26,895 bases of DNA from Candidatus Sumerlaeota bacterium (GTDB taxonomy: Bacteria; Sumerlaeota; Sumerlaeia; JADFCT01): assembly GCA_026398575.1 (NCBI GenBank), contig JAPLSP010000302.1, positions 1 to 26,895 of the forward strand, in the 5' to 3' direction. The stretch's first letter is position 1. Every line of letters starts with the position of its first letter. The translations under genes and the position numbers were made by a program. Below the pieces are notes generated by a model, which was given only the letters and a program-made list of their open reading frames with translations, was not told where the DNA came from and searched no databases. Below are positions 1 to 7,775 of the stretch, piece after piece.

Positions 1-1
1 C

Positions 2-61
2 CAGACTGCGCTTTCTTATACTTGCTCAAGGTTGACGGACTGGAGGATGCCCTTGCCGTGA
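2..61 (+). CDS. Possible C-terminal end of an upstream gene (partial)
   Basis: The frame beginning at base 2 is open until a TGA at 59-61, which overlaps the GTG start of the next gene as GTGA. Such 4-nt overlaps are typical of translationally coupled operons, so this may be the last 19 codons of a preceding gene; a DUF58 or Bat-type protein would fit the vWA neighbour. An alternative frame from base 3 stops at 33-35 and would also be a plausible gene end. Too little is visible to name a family. Confidence 0.2.
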   Translation, partial: QTALSYTCSRLTDWRMPLP

Positions 62-1923
62 AATTTTTGGTTCCATGGGCTTTTGGCGCGTTTGCCACGC
101 TGCCGGTTATCGTCGTGTTTTATCTGCTCAAGCTGCGACGCGACGAATGGCTGGCGCCGAGCACGCTGCTGTGGCGCAAGTCCGTGGATAATCTGCAAGC
201 CAACTCCCCCTTCCAAAAATTGCGCGCCAATCTGCTCCTGCTGCTGCAACTGCTGTTGGCGGCGGCGCTGGCTTTCGCGCTGACCCGTCCCTTGATGAAT
301 CTGGCGTCGCAGCAGGGCGCCTCACGCATCCTGCTGATGGACGTAAGCGCCAGCATGGCGGCCAAGGACGGGCCGGGCGGCTCGATGCGGATGGACGCGG
401 CCAAAGCCCTGGCCTTCAAGGAAATCAGCGGCATGCTTCCCGGCGACGAGATGATGCTGGTGGCTTTCGCCAATTCGGCCGAGGCGCCCAGCCCCTTCAC
501 ACGCGACCGTTCGCAGTTGAACAGCCTCGTCAGCCGGCTGGAGGCCCGCGCGCTGCCGACCGATGTGACGGAGGCGCTGTCGCTTGCCGTGTCGCTCCTC
601 AAGGGGAAGAGTCATCCGCAGATTGTGATCATCAGCGACGGCAAGTTTCCGCCGCTGGCCAGCGACGCGACCGGCGGCATCCCCATCGAACTCGTGACGG
701 TGGGCCAGAGCGGCGACAACGTCGCCATCACAGCGGTGGACGCGCGCTCGGATTTCAGCGGACGCAAAGAGAAACAACTCTTCGTCGTCGTTCACAACTA
801 TGGCGCGAACGAAGCGAAAGTCGAACTCGACGTGGCGCACAACGGCACGATGCTCGAAACGCGGCGGCTCACGCTCAAAGCCGGCGGCGAAGAGTCGGCG
901 TTGTTCAAGGATTTGGGCGCGCGCGAAGGCCGGCTCGTCATCAGCCTCAACAACCAGGACGTTTTCCCCGCGGACAACGTGGCGTATTGCGTCCTGCAGC
1001 CGGAGACCAAGACGCGCGTGACCCTGGTCACGACCGCCAATCCATTCCTGGCCCACGCGCTCAAGCAGGACCCCAATGTGGAACTGGAGTTGGTGGCGCC
1101 GGCCTCCTACCATCCCCGCGAGACGGCGGATCTGACGGTTTTCGACGGGGCCGCGCCGCCTGCGCCGAGCGATCTGCCCAAAGGCGCCTACTGGTTTGTC
1201 AATTGCCTTCCTGCGTGGGCGGGATTCGAGCGGTCCGGAACCGATTCCACGCCGGAAATATACGACTGGAACGCGGACGCCTTTTTTTTGAGATTTGTCC
1301 AACTGGATGACGTGCTGCTGGCCGAATCGCTGCTGGTCAAACTCCCGAAGGAATGCGAAATCCTGGCCGAATCGCGGCGCGCGCCGCTGCTAGCCCTTTA
1401 TTCCTCGGCGGGGCGCGACTGCCTGCTGCAGATGTTCGACTTCTACAATTCCAACATGCCCTTTCGCGCCGCGTTTCCGGTCTTCGCCTCAAACGTGCTG
1501 AGCTGGGCGAACAAGCGCAAGGCCGGCGGCGGAAAAGTCACCTTCCGCGCCGGGGATTTGATTGACGTGGCCGCGCCGCTCGAAGCCTCGAACCTGACCA
1601 TGATCGGACCGGACGACAAGGGCTGGCGGCTCGAACGCAACCCCAATGGCCGTATCGCGTTTGACAAAACCTTCTCCACCGGCTATTACCGGACCGAGGC
1701 GGGCGGCAAGAAGATCGCCGAATACGGCGTCAGCCTTCTCAACGCGGCGGAGTCCGACATCGCGCCGCAGCCGTCGTTCAGCATCGGCGGCGTGACGAAG
1801 GCGGCCGCCACCGGCGTGCAGGTTCATCGCAGCAACCGCGAAATCTGGCCCTGGTTCGCTCTCGCGGCGCTGGGGCTGCTGATGGTGGAATGGATTATTT
1901 ATCACCGGCGGATATGGGTATGA
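58..1923 (+). CDS. Membrane-anchored vWA-domain protein (BatA-like)
   Basis: 621-residue protein of the BatA/aerotolerance-like type. The N-terminus carries two hydrophobic segments (about residues 5-23 and 58-77) separated by a basic stretch, as in the N-terminal double-TM domain of Bat proteins. A vWA domain follows, with the MIDAS motif DVSAS near residue 94 and a downstream ISDGKFPP segment that supplies the usual third MIDAS Asp. The middle and C-terminal parts are beta-rich and unassigned, and a last TM segment (IWPWFALAALGLLMVEW) lies near the end. The GTG start at 58 is preferred over the upstream TTG at 22: GGAGG sits at 42-46, 11 nt upstream, and the start overlaps a TGA of the preceding frame. 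Bat proteins usually act with DUF58 and MoxR-type genes, which would lie to the left of the window. Its stop overlaps the rel start as ATGA. The precise function is unknown; the family is linked to envelope homeostasis. Confidence 0.85.
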   Translation: MKFLVPWAFGAFATLPVIVVFYLLKLRRDEWLAPSTLLWRKSVDNLQANSPFQKLRANLLLLLQLLLAAALAFALTRPLMNLASQQGASRILLMDVSASMAAKDGPGGSMRMDAAKALAFKEISGMLPGDEMMLVAFANSAEAPSPFTRDRSQLNSLVSRLEARALPTDVTEALSLAVSLLKGKSHPQIVIISDGKFPPLASDATGGIPIELVTVGQSGDNVAITAVDARSDFSGRKEKQLFVVVHNYGANEAKVELDVAHNGTMLETRRLTLKAGGEESALFKDLGAREGRLVISLNNQDVFPADNVAYCVLQPETKTRVTLVTTANPFLAHALKQDPNVELELVAPASYHPRETADLTVFDGAAPPAPSDLPKGAYWFVNCLPAWAGFERSGTDSTPEIYDWNADAFFLRFVQLDDVLLAESLLVKLPKECEILAESRRAPLLALYSSAGRDCLLQMFDFYNSNMPFRAAFPVFASNVLSWANKRKAGGGKVTFRAGDLIDVAAPLEASNLTMIGPDDKGWRLERNPNGRIAFDKTFSTGYYRTEAGGKKIAEYGVSLLNAAESDIAPQPSFSIGGVTKAAATGVQVHRSNREIWPWFALAALGLLMVEWIIYHRRIWV

Positions 1924-4166
1924 TGGATGACGGAAAAATATTCAGGGGTCCGATCGGCGACACGACGGAAGTGTTGAGCTACGTTCTGGCGGGCGATCGT
2001 TCGCGCTTCGGCGAGCCGGAATACGACCTGCTGGTCCGTTCCTATGAGCTGGCTCGCGAGGCGCACGAAGGCCAGTTGCGCGACTCGGGCGAGCCTTACG
2101 TCACCCACTGCATCGAAACAGCCCGCATCCTGTCCGAATGGCGCATGGACCCGGCCACCTTATGCGCCGCGCTGCTTCACGACACCATCGAGGAGGCGGG
2201 CGACGACGCCAGCCAGCAGCGAATACGCAAGCGCCTGTCCGAATCCTTCCCGACGCCCATCCCCGAGCTCGTCGAAGGCGTCACAAAGATCTCGCAGCTG
2301 AATCTGCGCGCGGGCGAAGACGCCAATTTCGAGAGTCTGCGCAAGCTGATCCTGGCCATGTCCGAAGACTTGCGCGTAACGCTGATCAAACTGGCGGACC
2401 GGCTGCACAATATGCGCACGCTCTGGCGCTTGAACATCGAACGGCAGGAACGCATCGCGCAAACGACGCTGGATATCTATGCCCCCTTGGCGCACCGGCT
2501 GGGCATGATGCAAGTGCGCTCGGAATTGGAGGACCTGGCGTTCCGATACCGATGGCCGGTAGAATTCCGGCGCATTGAAGCGCTGGTCAAACAAAAGCGC
2601 GAAATCCGCGACCGCTACGTGCATCTGACGCTGGAGTATCTGCGCAAGCGGCTGAAAGAGGAAGGCATCGAGGCGGAGACGGAAGGCCGCTACAAGCATT
2701 ACTACAGCATCTATGACAAGATACAGCGGCAAGGTCTGGAATTCGACGATATCTATGACCTGGTCGCCGTGCGCGTGATCTGCGCCACGGTCGGCGATTG
2801 CTATCACATCCTCGGCCTGGTTCATTTGTGGTTCACGCCGATTGAAGGACGCATCAAGGATTATATCGCGCTGCCCAAAGAAAACGGCTACCAATCGCTG
2901 CACACCACGGTAATCGGGATTCAAAAGCAGGTCACGGAAGTTCAGATTCGCACGCAGGATATGCACCGGACCGCCGAATACGGCGTGGCCGCGCACTGGA
3001 AATACAAGCAGGGCATGCGCACGACGGCGACGATAGACCCGCAGTTGCTCTGGCTGCGCCGTCTGACCGACTGGCTCAAGGACGTGGAAGACCCGAAAGA
3101 ATTCATGACGGCTCTGCGCAACGACGCCTTCAGCGAGACGATCCAGGTCCTGACGCCGCGCGGCGACGTGATCGAACTGCCCATCGGCTCGACGCCGCTG
3201 GATTTCGCTTACGCGATCCATTCGGACGTCGGCGACCACTGTGACGGCGCCAAAGTCAACCACCGCGCCGTGCCAATCCGGACACCGCTCGAAAATGGCG
3301 ACATCGTTGAAATCATCACCCGCAAGAACGCCGCGCCCTCCTCTCACTGGCTTGACATCGTCAAGACGCACCGCGCGCGCACGAAAATCCGGCACTACCT
3401 GCGCACGGTCAATTGGGAGCAGAACGTGCAGCACGGGCGCGAAGCCATGCAACACGCCTTGCGAGCGCGCGGCATTTCCGCGCCGTGGACGGAAGTATCG
3501 GCGCGCATCGAGGAGAATCTGCGGTCGCTGCGCGCGCATACGGTGGACGAGTTGCTCTCGGAGATCGGCTTCGGCGCGATCAAGGCCATTTCCGTTATCA
3601 GCCGTCTTTATCCTGCTGCGTTGAAGAAGAAAAAGGAACCGCCGGCCGCCGCCGGCGCGGCGCATCTGGAAACCGCTGCGGCCGCCGGCCCCGCCCCGCG
3701 CGCCAAGTCGTCGGGAGGCGTTTTTATCGAAGGCATGTCGGGAGGCGTAATCTATTTTCCGAAGTGCTGCTCTCCCCTGCCCGGCGATTCCATTGTGGGC
3801 TTTGTCACGGTGGGCCGCGGCGTCTCGATTCATAAATCCGCCTGCAAAAATCTGCGCAAAACCATCGAGGCCAATCCCGACCATCAGCATCGCCTCCTGC
3901 CGGCCAGCTGGGACGCCGAGCATCCGCCGGTCCGCGCGGTCGAAATCCGCCTGATCTGTGTCAACCGGCGGGGCTTGCTGGGCAACATCGCCACGCTGAT
4001 CGCCTCCAAGGACATATCCATCATTTCCTCGGTGGGCCGGGCGACCAAGGACGGACACGCGGCGCTGCGACTTACCATCGAGATCCGGGATAAGAATCAT
4101 CTCCGGGACCTTCTGGCGGTTTTGAGCAAGCAGCCCGACGTTCTTTCGTTGAGCCCGAAGGCTTAG
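1920..4166 (+). CDS. rel: Bifunctional-type (p)ppGpp synthetase/hydrolase, Rel/SpoT family
   Basis: Long RSH protein (748 aa) that makes and degrades the alarmone (p)ppGpp in the cytoplasm. In order: an HD hydrolase domain with HCIETA, LLHDTIEE and LADRLHN; a synthetase domain with GRYKHYYSIY, IYDLVAVR, the G-loop RIKDYIALPKENGYQSLHT and EVQIRT; a TGS domain (IQVLTPRGDVIELPIGST); a zinc-finger-type segment with FPKCCSPLPGD; and a C-terminal ACT domain. RIKD matches the RXKD motif of bifunctional Rel/SpoT enzymes rather than the EXDD of RelA, and the synthetase key residues are present. The hydrolase motif reads HDTIEE where HDxxED is usual, so the second acid is Glu instead of Asp. A Lys/Ala/Pro-rich linker separates the helical region from the zinc finger. 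The start is uncertain: ATG at 1890, 1914 or 1920 are all in frame; 1920 is chosen because it overlaps the previous stop as ATGA. Confidence 0.95.
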   Translation: MMDDGKIFRGPIGDTTEVLSYVLAGDRSRFGEPEYDLLVRSYELAREAHEGQLRDSGEPYVTHCIETARILSEWRMDPATLCAALLHDTIEEAGDDASQQRIRKRLSESFPTPIPELVEGVTKISQLNLRAGEDANFESLRKLILAMSEDLRVTLIKLADRLHNMRTLWRLNIERQERIAQTTLDIYAPLAHRLGMMQVRSELEDLAFRYRWPVEFRRIEALVKQKREIRDRYVHLTLEYLRKRLKEEGIEAETEGRYKHYYSIYDKIQRQGLEFDDIYDLVAVRVICATVGDCYHILGLVHLWFTPIEGRIKDYIALPKENGYQSLHTTVIGIQKQVTEVQIRTQDMHRTAEYGVAAHWKYKQGMRTTATIDPQLLWLRRLTDWLKDVEDPKEFMTALRNDAFSETIQVLTPRGDVIELPIGSTPLDFAYAIHSDVGDHCDGAKVNHRAVPIRTPLENGDIVEIITRKNAAPSSHWLDIVKTHRARTKIRHYLRTVNWEQNVQHGREAMQHALRARGISAPWTEVSARIEENLRSLRAHTVDELLSEIGFGAIKAISVISRLYPAALKKKKEPPAAAGAAHLETAAAAGPAPRAKSSGGVFIEGMSGGVIYFPKCCSPLPGDSIVGFVTVGRGVSIHKSACKNLRKTIEANPDHQHRLLPASWDAEHPPVRAVEIRLICVNRRGLLGNIATLIASKDISIISSVGRATKDGHAALRLTIEIRDKNHLRDLLAVLSKQPDVLSLSPKA

Positions 4167-4245
4167 TACTCATATTCGTAAATAAGATAGCATAAAATCA
4201 TCGCGAATACTCATGCCGGAAGAAAAGATTCATGCGGATAGGAAC
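4167..4245 (+). repeat. Diverged intergenic repeat, copy A
   Basis: The roughly 80 nt directly after the rel stop codon align, same orientation and with small gaps, to the segment directly after the anti-sigma stop at 7570. Shared blocks include TATTCG, AAATA, GCATA, TCATC and ATTCATGC. It contains no credible gene and ends where the large hairpin starts. It could be an old mobile or REP-like element, or a conserved 3' UTR. Confidence 0.5.
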
Positions 4246-4360
4246 GGCGCCAGCATTTGGAGTGCGATTGCTTGCTGCCGCTTTTGTTACGCAGAGCTCC
4301 AAGATCATCGAAGCAAAAGCGGCAGCAAGCAACCGCACTCCAAATGCTGGCGCCGCTTCC
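4241..4360. repeat. Large inverted repeat (46/47-nt arms)
   Basis: The left arm at 4241-4286 is complementary to the right arm at 4314-4360, with one mismatch and one single-base gap, around a 27-nt loop (4287-4313). The arms carry GGCGCCAGCATTTGGAGTGC. No T-run follows, so it is not a classic terminator; it lies between rel and recX on the same strand. A REP/MITE-like intergenic element is more likely. The remaining 80 nt up to recX show no gene. Confidence 0.85.
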
Positions 4361-4443
4361 GACTGCATTGTTTTCATCCCTTAGGCAAAAATACGTGATC
4401 GTAATTCTGAGTCAGAGCACTTAGGGATTTTTCCCCGCTTCTC

Positions 4444-5121
4444 ATGCCTTTCATCACCGATCTCAAATTAGCCAAATCCCGCGCTGGAATCAAGACGGAG
4501 GTCTGGCTGGACGGCGTTTTATGGCGGCGGATCGAAGCGGACATGGCCTTCCGCTTCCATCTCAAAACCGGGATGGAGTTGTCGGAAGAGCGGCTGAGCG
4601 AAATCGAGGCAGAGGACGAGGCTTTGCGCGCGCGGCAGGCTGTGGCGCGCTATACGGCGCTGACCATGCGCAGCCGGCGGCAGTGCGAGACATATTTGCG
4701 GCGGCGCGGCTTTGCCGCTGAAATCTCCACACAGGCGGCGCAATACGCGCAGGACTATGAATGGATAAATGACGAACGCTATGCCGGGGCCTTTATCCGG
4801 CAGCGCAATGCTTTGCGTCCGGCGGGACCGGCCCGATTGCGGGCGGAGTTGGCAGCCAAGGGAATCGAAGAAAGCGCGGTCGAAGCCGCCCTCGCGCAAT
4901 TCGGGCCTGATGAGACGGCGCAGCGCCTGGCCGCGCAGCGCGCCGCCGGCAAGCGATTGGCGTCATGGAAGGGACGCTTTGAAATTCCAGAGTTGCGAAA
5001 AAAGCTCCGGGATTATCTAATCCGTCAGGGATATGAGCCAACCATTGCGCGGGAGGTAGCGGGGGAAGCGGGGGAGGAAGCAACGGAGGAAAAGGTGGAA
5101 GAAACAACTGAGGAAGAATGA
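4444..5121 (+). CDS. recX: Regulatory protein RecX
   Basis: 225-residue protein of the RecX family, which binds RecA and modulates its filament and recombinase activity. The three-helix repeats characteristic of the family are visible: YTALTMRSRRQCETYLRRRG near residues 69-88, then YEWINDERYAGAFIRQR near 103-119, then GPARLRAELAAKGIEESAVE and a final KLRDYLIRQGYE. The family core ends at about residue 208; the last residues are a Glu/Thr-rich acidic tail encoded by a purine-rich tract that merges into the downstream A-rich repeats. I see no good Shine-Dalgarno before the ATG (TAGGGA lies 16 nt away), so the start is moderately sure. recA is not in the window; rel and the ECF sigma factor flank it. 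Confidence 0.9.
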   Translation: MPFITDLKLAKSRAGIKTEVWLDGVLWRRIEADMAFRFHLKTGMELSEERLSEIEAEDEALRARQAVARYTALTMRSRRQCETYLRRRGFAAEISTQAAQYAQDYEWINDERYAGAFIRQRNALRPAGPARLRAELAAKGIEESAVEAALAQFGPDETAQRLAAQRAAGKRLASWKGRFEIPELRKKLRDYLIRQGYEPTIAREVAGEAGEEATEEKVEETTEEE

Positions 5122-5126
5122 AAATC

Positions 5127-5166
5127 AATGTAAAATGTAAAATATAAAATGAGAAATGAAAAATGA
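5127..5166 (+). repeat. 40-nt AT-rich module, copy 1
   Basis: This segment begins AATGTAAAATG and ends AAAATGA. It matches 26194-26233 (+) at 35 of 40 positions, and a third copy lies inverted at 26331-26370. It follows the recX stop directly and has no coding potential. Confidence 0.7.
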
Positions 5167-5181
5167 AAGGCGCCAACTTCA

Positions 5182-5255
5182 AACTGAAAACCGAAATCCG
5201 AAAACCGAAAACTGGAAACCGAAAATTGAAAACCGAAAACCGAAAACCGAAAACT
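5182..5255 (+). repeat. Short tandem repeat, CGAAAAC-type unit
   Basis: About nine imperfect copies of a 7-8 nt unit (CGAAAAC, GAAAACC and variants such as CTGGAAAC) lie in tandem between recX and the ECF sigma gene. It is strongly A-rich on the plus strand. No coding or RNA function is apparent. Confidence 0.8.
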
Positions 5256-5272
5256 TTTCTGCGCGAGGCTGC

Positions 5273-5298
5273 GAACTTTTGAAAGGGATCGGCGTCTA
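5273..5298 (+). promoter_or_regulatory. Candidate ECF-type promoter upstream of the sigma factor gene
   Basis: GAAC at 5273-5276 is followed after exactly 16 nt by CGTC at 5293-5296 (CGTCTA). This is the classic GAAC-N16-CGTC pattern of ECF sigma promoters. It lies just upstream of the ECF sigma gene, as expected for autoregulation. Transcription would begin about 5304-5306, leaving an almost leaderless mRNA, which agrees with the lack of a Shine-Dalgarno before 5309. Inferred from motif and position only. Confidence 0.45.
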
Positions 5299-5308
5299 AA
5301 GCAAACAG

Positions 5309-5941
5309 ATGGCTGAAGAAAAAGCCTACATCGTCACCGACGAGCAACTCGTTCCGGCGCTACAGAAAGGAGACGAGGACGCTTTTGCCGAGCTGATGCG
5401 ACGCTATCAAAGCCGCGTCTTCGGAATGGTCTGCCGTTACCTGGGCGATTATGACGAGGCGAGCGATGTGGCCCAGGAGGTGTTTGTCAGCGTGTTCCGG
5501 CATATCAAAGACTTTTCGGGGCGGTCGCGGCTTTCAACGTGGATTTATCGGATCGCCGCCAACATGGCGGTCAATGCGTTGCGCAGCCGGAATCGGCGAG
5601 TGGTTTCGATGGCCGAATCGTTGGATGAATTGAATGATCAAGAGGACCGGCCCCGGATCGAACCGGTGGCGGGAATAAAATCGGATCCGCGCGAACAACT
5701 GCATCAAAAGGAGTTGGACGCCGCGCTTCAAGTAAAACTTCAAGAGTTGCCGGAGAGCTACCGCATGACGTTTATCCTGCGAGAAATGCGGCAGATGTCT
5801 TACGACGAAATCGCGGAAGTAACCGATGTGCCCGTCGGGACCGTGCGTTCGCGGTTGCACCAGGCCCGCCAGCGATTGCGCGAAATGCTGGCGCCTTATC
5901 TCGGGATGGATTCCAGCAGGATAAAGGTGATTGAACGATGA
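5309..5941 (+). CDS. ECF (RpoE-like) RNA polymerase sigma factor
   Basis: 210-residue ECF sigma factor. Region 2 (about residues 12-92) includes AFAELMRRYQSRVFGMVCRY, the DVAQEVFVSVFRHI core-binding segment and STWIYRIAANMAVNALR for -10 recognition. Region 4 (about 150-205) includes LPESYRMTFILREMRQMSY and the helix-turn-helix DEIAEVTDVPVGTVRSRLHQ. Region 3 is absent, as expected for ECF factors. Its stop TGA overlaps the ATG of the anti-sigma gene (ATGA), so the two are co-expressed and likely co-regulated. The start has no obvious Shine-Dalgarno; a GAAC-N16-CGTC promoter just upstream would make the transcript nearly leaderless. The regulon is unknown, but the VIT-vWA genes directly downstream are candidates. 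Confidence 0.95.
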   Translation: MAEEKAYIVTDEQLVPALQKGDEDAFAELMRRYQSRVFGMVCRYLGDYDEASDVAQEVFVSVFRHIKDFSGRSRLSTWIYRIAANMAVNALRSRNRRVVSMAESLDELNDQEDRPRIEPVAGIKSDPREQLHQKELDAALQVKLQELPESYRMTFILREMRQMSYDEIAEVTDVPVGTVRSRLHQARQRLREMLAPYLGMDSSRIKVIER

Positions 5942-7569
5942 AATGCGAACATGCCAAAGAATTGATTTCGCCGTTGCTTGACGGCGAACTGGACCGCCTG
6001 AAGGCCGCCGAGGTTCAGGCGCACGTCAGCCGCTGTCCGGAATGCGCGGAAGAGATGGAAGGGCTGCGGCGCCTTTCGACGCTGTATCGCGCGCTCCCGG
6101 AACCGCAAGTTCCCGCGGATCTGGAGCAGCGCGTCTGGGCGGCAATCGGCAAGCGCGGCGCGAACACGGCCAGGCAACCCGCCCAACGGCCGGCATGGCG
6201 TTGGCCGTGGCTGACGGGTCCGCGGCTGGCCTTCGCCGGCGGAGTGATGGTGTTCTTGTGCGTGATGGTTCTCGTCTATAAAATCCCGGAATCCAACAAG
6301 CCGACAGCCAACGTGAATCGAGCGCTGAATGCAATGGACAGATCCGCCGGTCACGACGCTGAAAAGCGCGATGACCTTCTGCATGAAAGCCGGAAAAACG
6401 CAAGCGACTTCAGTAACGCGCCTGCGCCGGCGAAATCTGAGACCGTCAAAGAGGAAATCGCCAAGCTTAAAAAGGACGAGGCGCAACCTGGAGAGATCGC
6501 GGCGCCCGTTCCCATCGGTTCGCCGTCCGATCTTCGCGACGCCAGTCCCAAGCCCCAAGAGGCCACACTCTTGCGCGTGGCGCCCGAGAAGAACGACAAT
6601 GGAGCAGTCCTTCCCGTAAAAGATGGAACAGAAGATCGGGCGTCGCGAATGGAAACAAAGCCGTCGCCATTCGCCGATGCAAGCCAGAGCAAAGAAAGCA
6701 GAGCGCTAAAAAGCATGGCAAATGCCGCGCCAGGCGCGCCCGGAGCCCCCTTGGCAAAACCATCCGCAGCCAACGACACCGCTGAAGCTGAGAAGCCCGG
6801 TGCGCCGATGGGCGCTGCAACGGCCGCTCAACCGCCTTCTCAATTGGCCGCCGCCGCCCCATCCAAAATAGAGCCCTTGTCAAGGACCGCCAGGTTATCC
6901 CCGGCCGCTCCGGGAATTCAGATCTCCGAAGAGACGAATAAAGCTGCCTTAAGGCGAAACGCTGAAACCAGCCGTACCAAAGACGCCCCCGTCAATGGCG
7001 CCGCCGTGTTGGACGAAAGGGCAATCGCAAAGGCGGCGCGAGGAACGGCGGGCGGAATCAACCTAAGCGAGGCCGGCTTTAAGGAATCTTTAAGCCTGGG
7101 CATAATCGCAGGCGATGGCGCGCGACGCTCCCAAATGATGACATTCAAGTATAACAACGAGTTGCCGCTTGGAGAGGCTTTTTCGCTCCCGAACGGCGCC
7201 ACAATAAAGATCGAATCCATTTCCTTCAATCAAATGGCAAATGGCAGGATGGAGATGCAGCTCAGGGCTGTGGCGCAAATCGCCAAGCCGGCGGACGCGG
7301 ACACGGACCCGGGAAAACAGCGGGTCCTCTCTTCTACTTTGGGTCGCGTTCAAGTGGAACGATTCACATCCGCCACGGCGCAACTCATTCTCTACGTGGA
7401 TGGCGAGGCAAACGGCGCCACGGAAATCAACGCGGGACCGATCCGGTTTTCCCTGCCTTCCGAAACAACGCCGGACGCGGAGATCGTCAACATCGCCGTC
7501 ATCCCGCTCAACGCTTCCCGGCTGACGGGCGTCCGGAATTTTTCAGTGAGTTTGATCCCCCGGCCTTAG
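5938..7569 (+). CDS. Anti-sigma factor with zinc-binding ZAS domain and long extracytoplasmic region
   Basis: 543-residue single-pass membrane protein. The N-terminus has C3 and the HxxxCxxC motif (H29, C33, C36) of zinc-binding anti-sigma domains, which hold the partner ECF sigma factor inactive at the membrane. One TM segment (LAFAGGVMVFLCVMVLVY) follows at about residues 96-116. The region beyond, about 120-400, is Ala/Pro/Lys/Glu-rich and probably disordered; it is followed by a beta-type domain of roughly 140 residues that I do not recognise. Family members are usually much shorter, so the long outer part may sense or bind something at the cell surface. The gene overlaps the sigma gene by 4 nt (ATGA). 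Anti-sigma activity is inferred from motif and context. Confidence 0.88.
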   Translation: MKCEHAKELISPLLDGELDRLKAAEVQAHVSRCPECAEEMEGLRRLSTLYRALPEPQVPADLEQRVWAAIGKRGANTARQPAQRPAWRWPWLTGPRLAFAGGVMVFLCVMVLVYKIPESNKPTANVNRALNAMDRSAGHDAEKRDDLLHESRKNASDFSNAPAPAKSETVKEEIAKLKKDEAQPGEIAAPVPIGSPSDLRDASPKPQEATLLRVAPEKNDNGAVLPVKDGTEDRASRMETKPSPFADASQSKESRALKSMANAAPGAPGAPLAKPSAANDTAEAEKPGAPMGAATAAQPPSQLAAAAPSKIEPLSRTARLSPAAPGIQISEETNKAALRRNAETSRTKDAPVNGAAVLDERAIAKAARGTAGGINLSEAGFKESLSLGIIAGDGARRSQMMTFKYNNELPLGEAFSLPNGATIKIESISFNQMANGRMEMQLRAVAQIAKPADADTDPGKQRVLSSTLGRVQVERFTSATAQLILYVDGEANGATEINAGPIRFSLPSETTPDAEIVNIAVIPLNASRLTGVRNFSVSLIPRP

Positions 7570-7655
7570 CGCTCGTATTCGCAAATACGATGGCATAGAT
7601 TCATCAAATATTCAGCAGAAAGCGAGAATTCATGCAGATTGGAGCAGCGCCTGAG
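7570..7655 (+). repeat. Diverged intergenic repeat, copy B
   Basis: This is the counterpart of 4167-4245: it begins right after a TAG stop and shares blocks such as TATTCG, AAATA, GCATA, TTCATC and ATTCATGCA in the same order. The match also takes in the preceding TAG. It holds no gene. Confidence 0.5.
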
Positions 7656-7666
7656 CGCGTTGCAAA

Positions 7667-7721
7667 AAAATTCTTTTCCAAATGCGCGCGCGTTCCTCGC
7701 ACGCATTTGGGAGAGGATTTT
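7667..7721 (+). repeat. Hairpin upstream of the first VIT-vWA gene
   Basis: Arms 7667-7690 and 7698-7721 can pair over 24 positions, with three G-U wobbles and one mismatch, around a 7-nt loop. The core is CCAAATGCGCGCG against CGCACGCATTTGG. It ends in TTTT, so it could act as a weak terminator or attenuator after the anti-sigma gene; it lies about 40 nt before the Shine-Dalgarno of the next gene. Confidence 0.55.
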
Positions 7722-7775
7722 ATGCTTTGTCAAAAAGCCATGTCATAAACATTGCCAATTGGGAGGTTGGCTCCT

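Noticed and set aside
2160..4100. Long minus-strand open frame opposite rel
   Set aside because: It is the antisense shadow of a clear Rel/SpoT gene in GC-rich DNA; its translation shows no domain.
4213..4398. Small plus-strand ORF in the hairpin
   Set aside because: It spans both arms of the inverted repeat and has no ribosome binding site or family similarity.
5182..5255. Possible CRISPR array
   Set aside because: The units are adjacent with no spacers; the same holds for 14791-14860 and 20834-20950.
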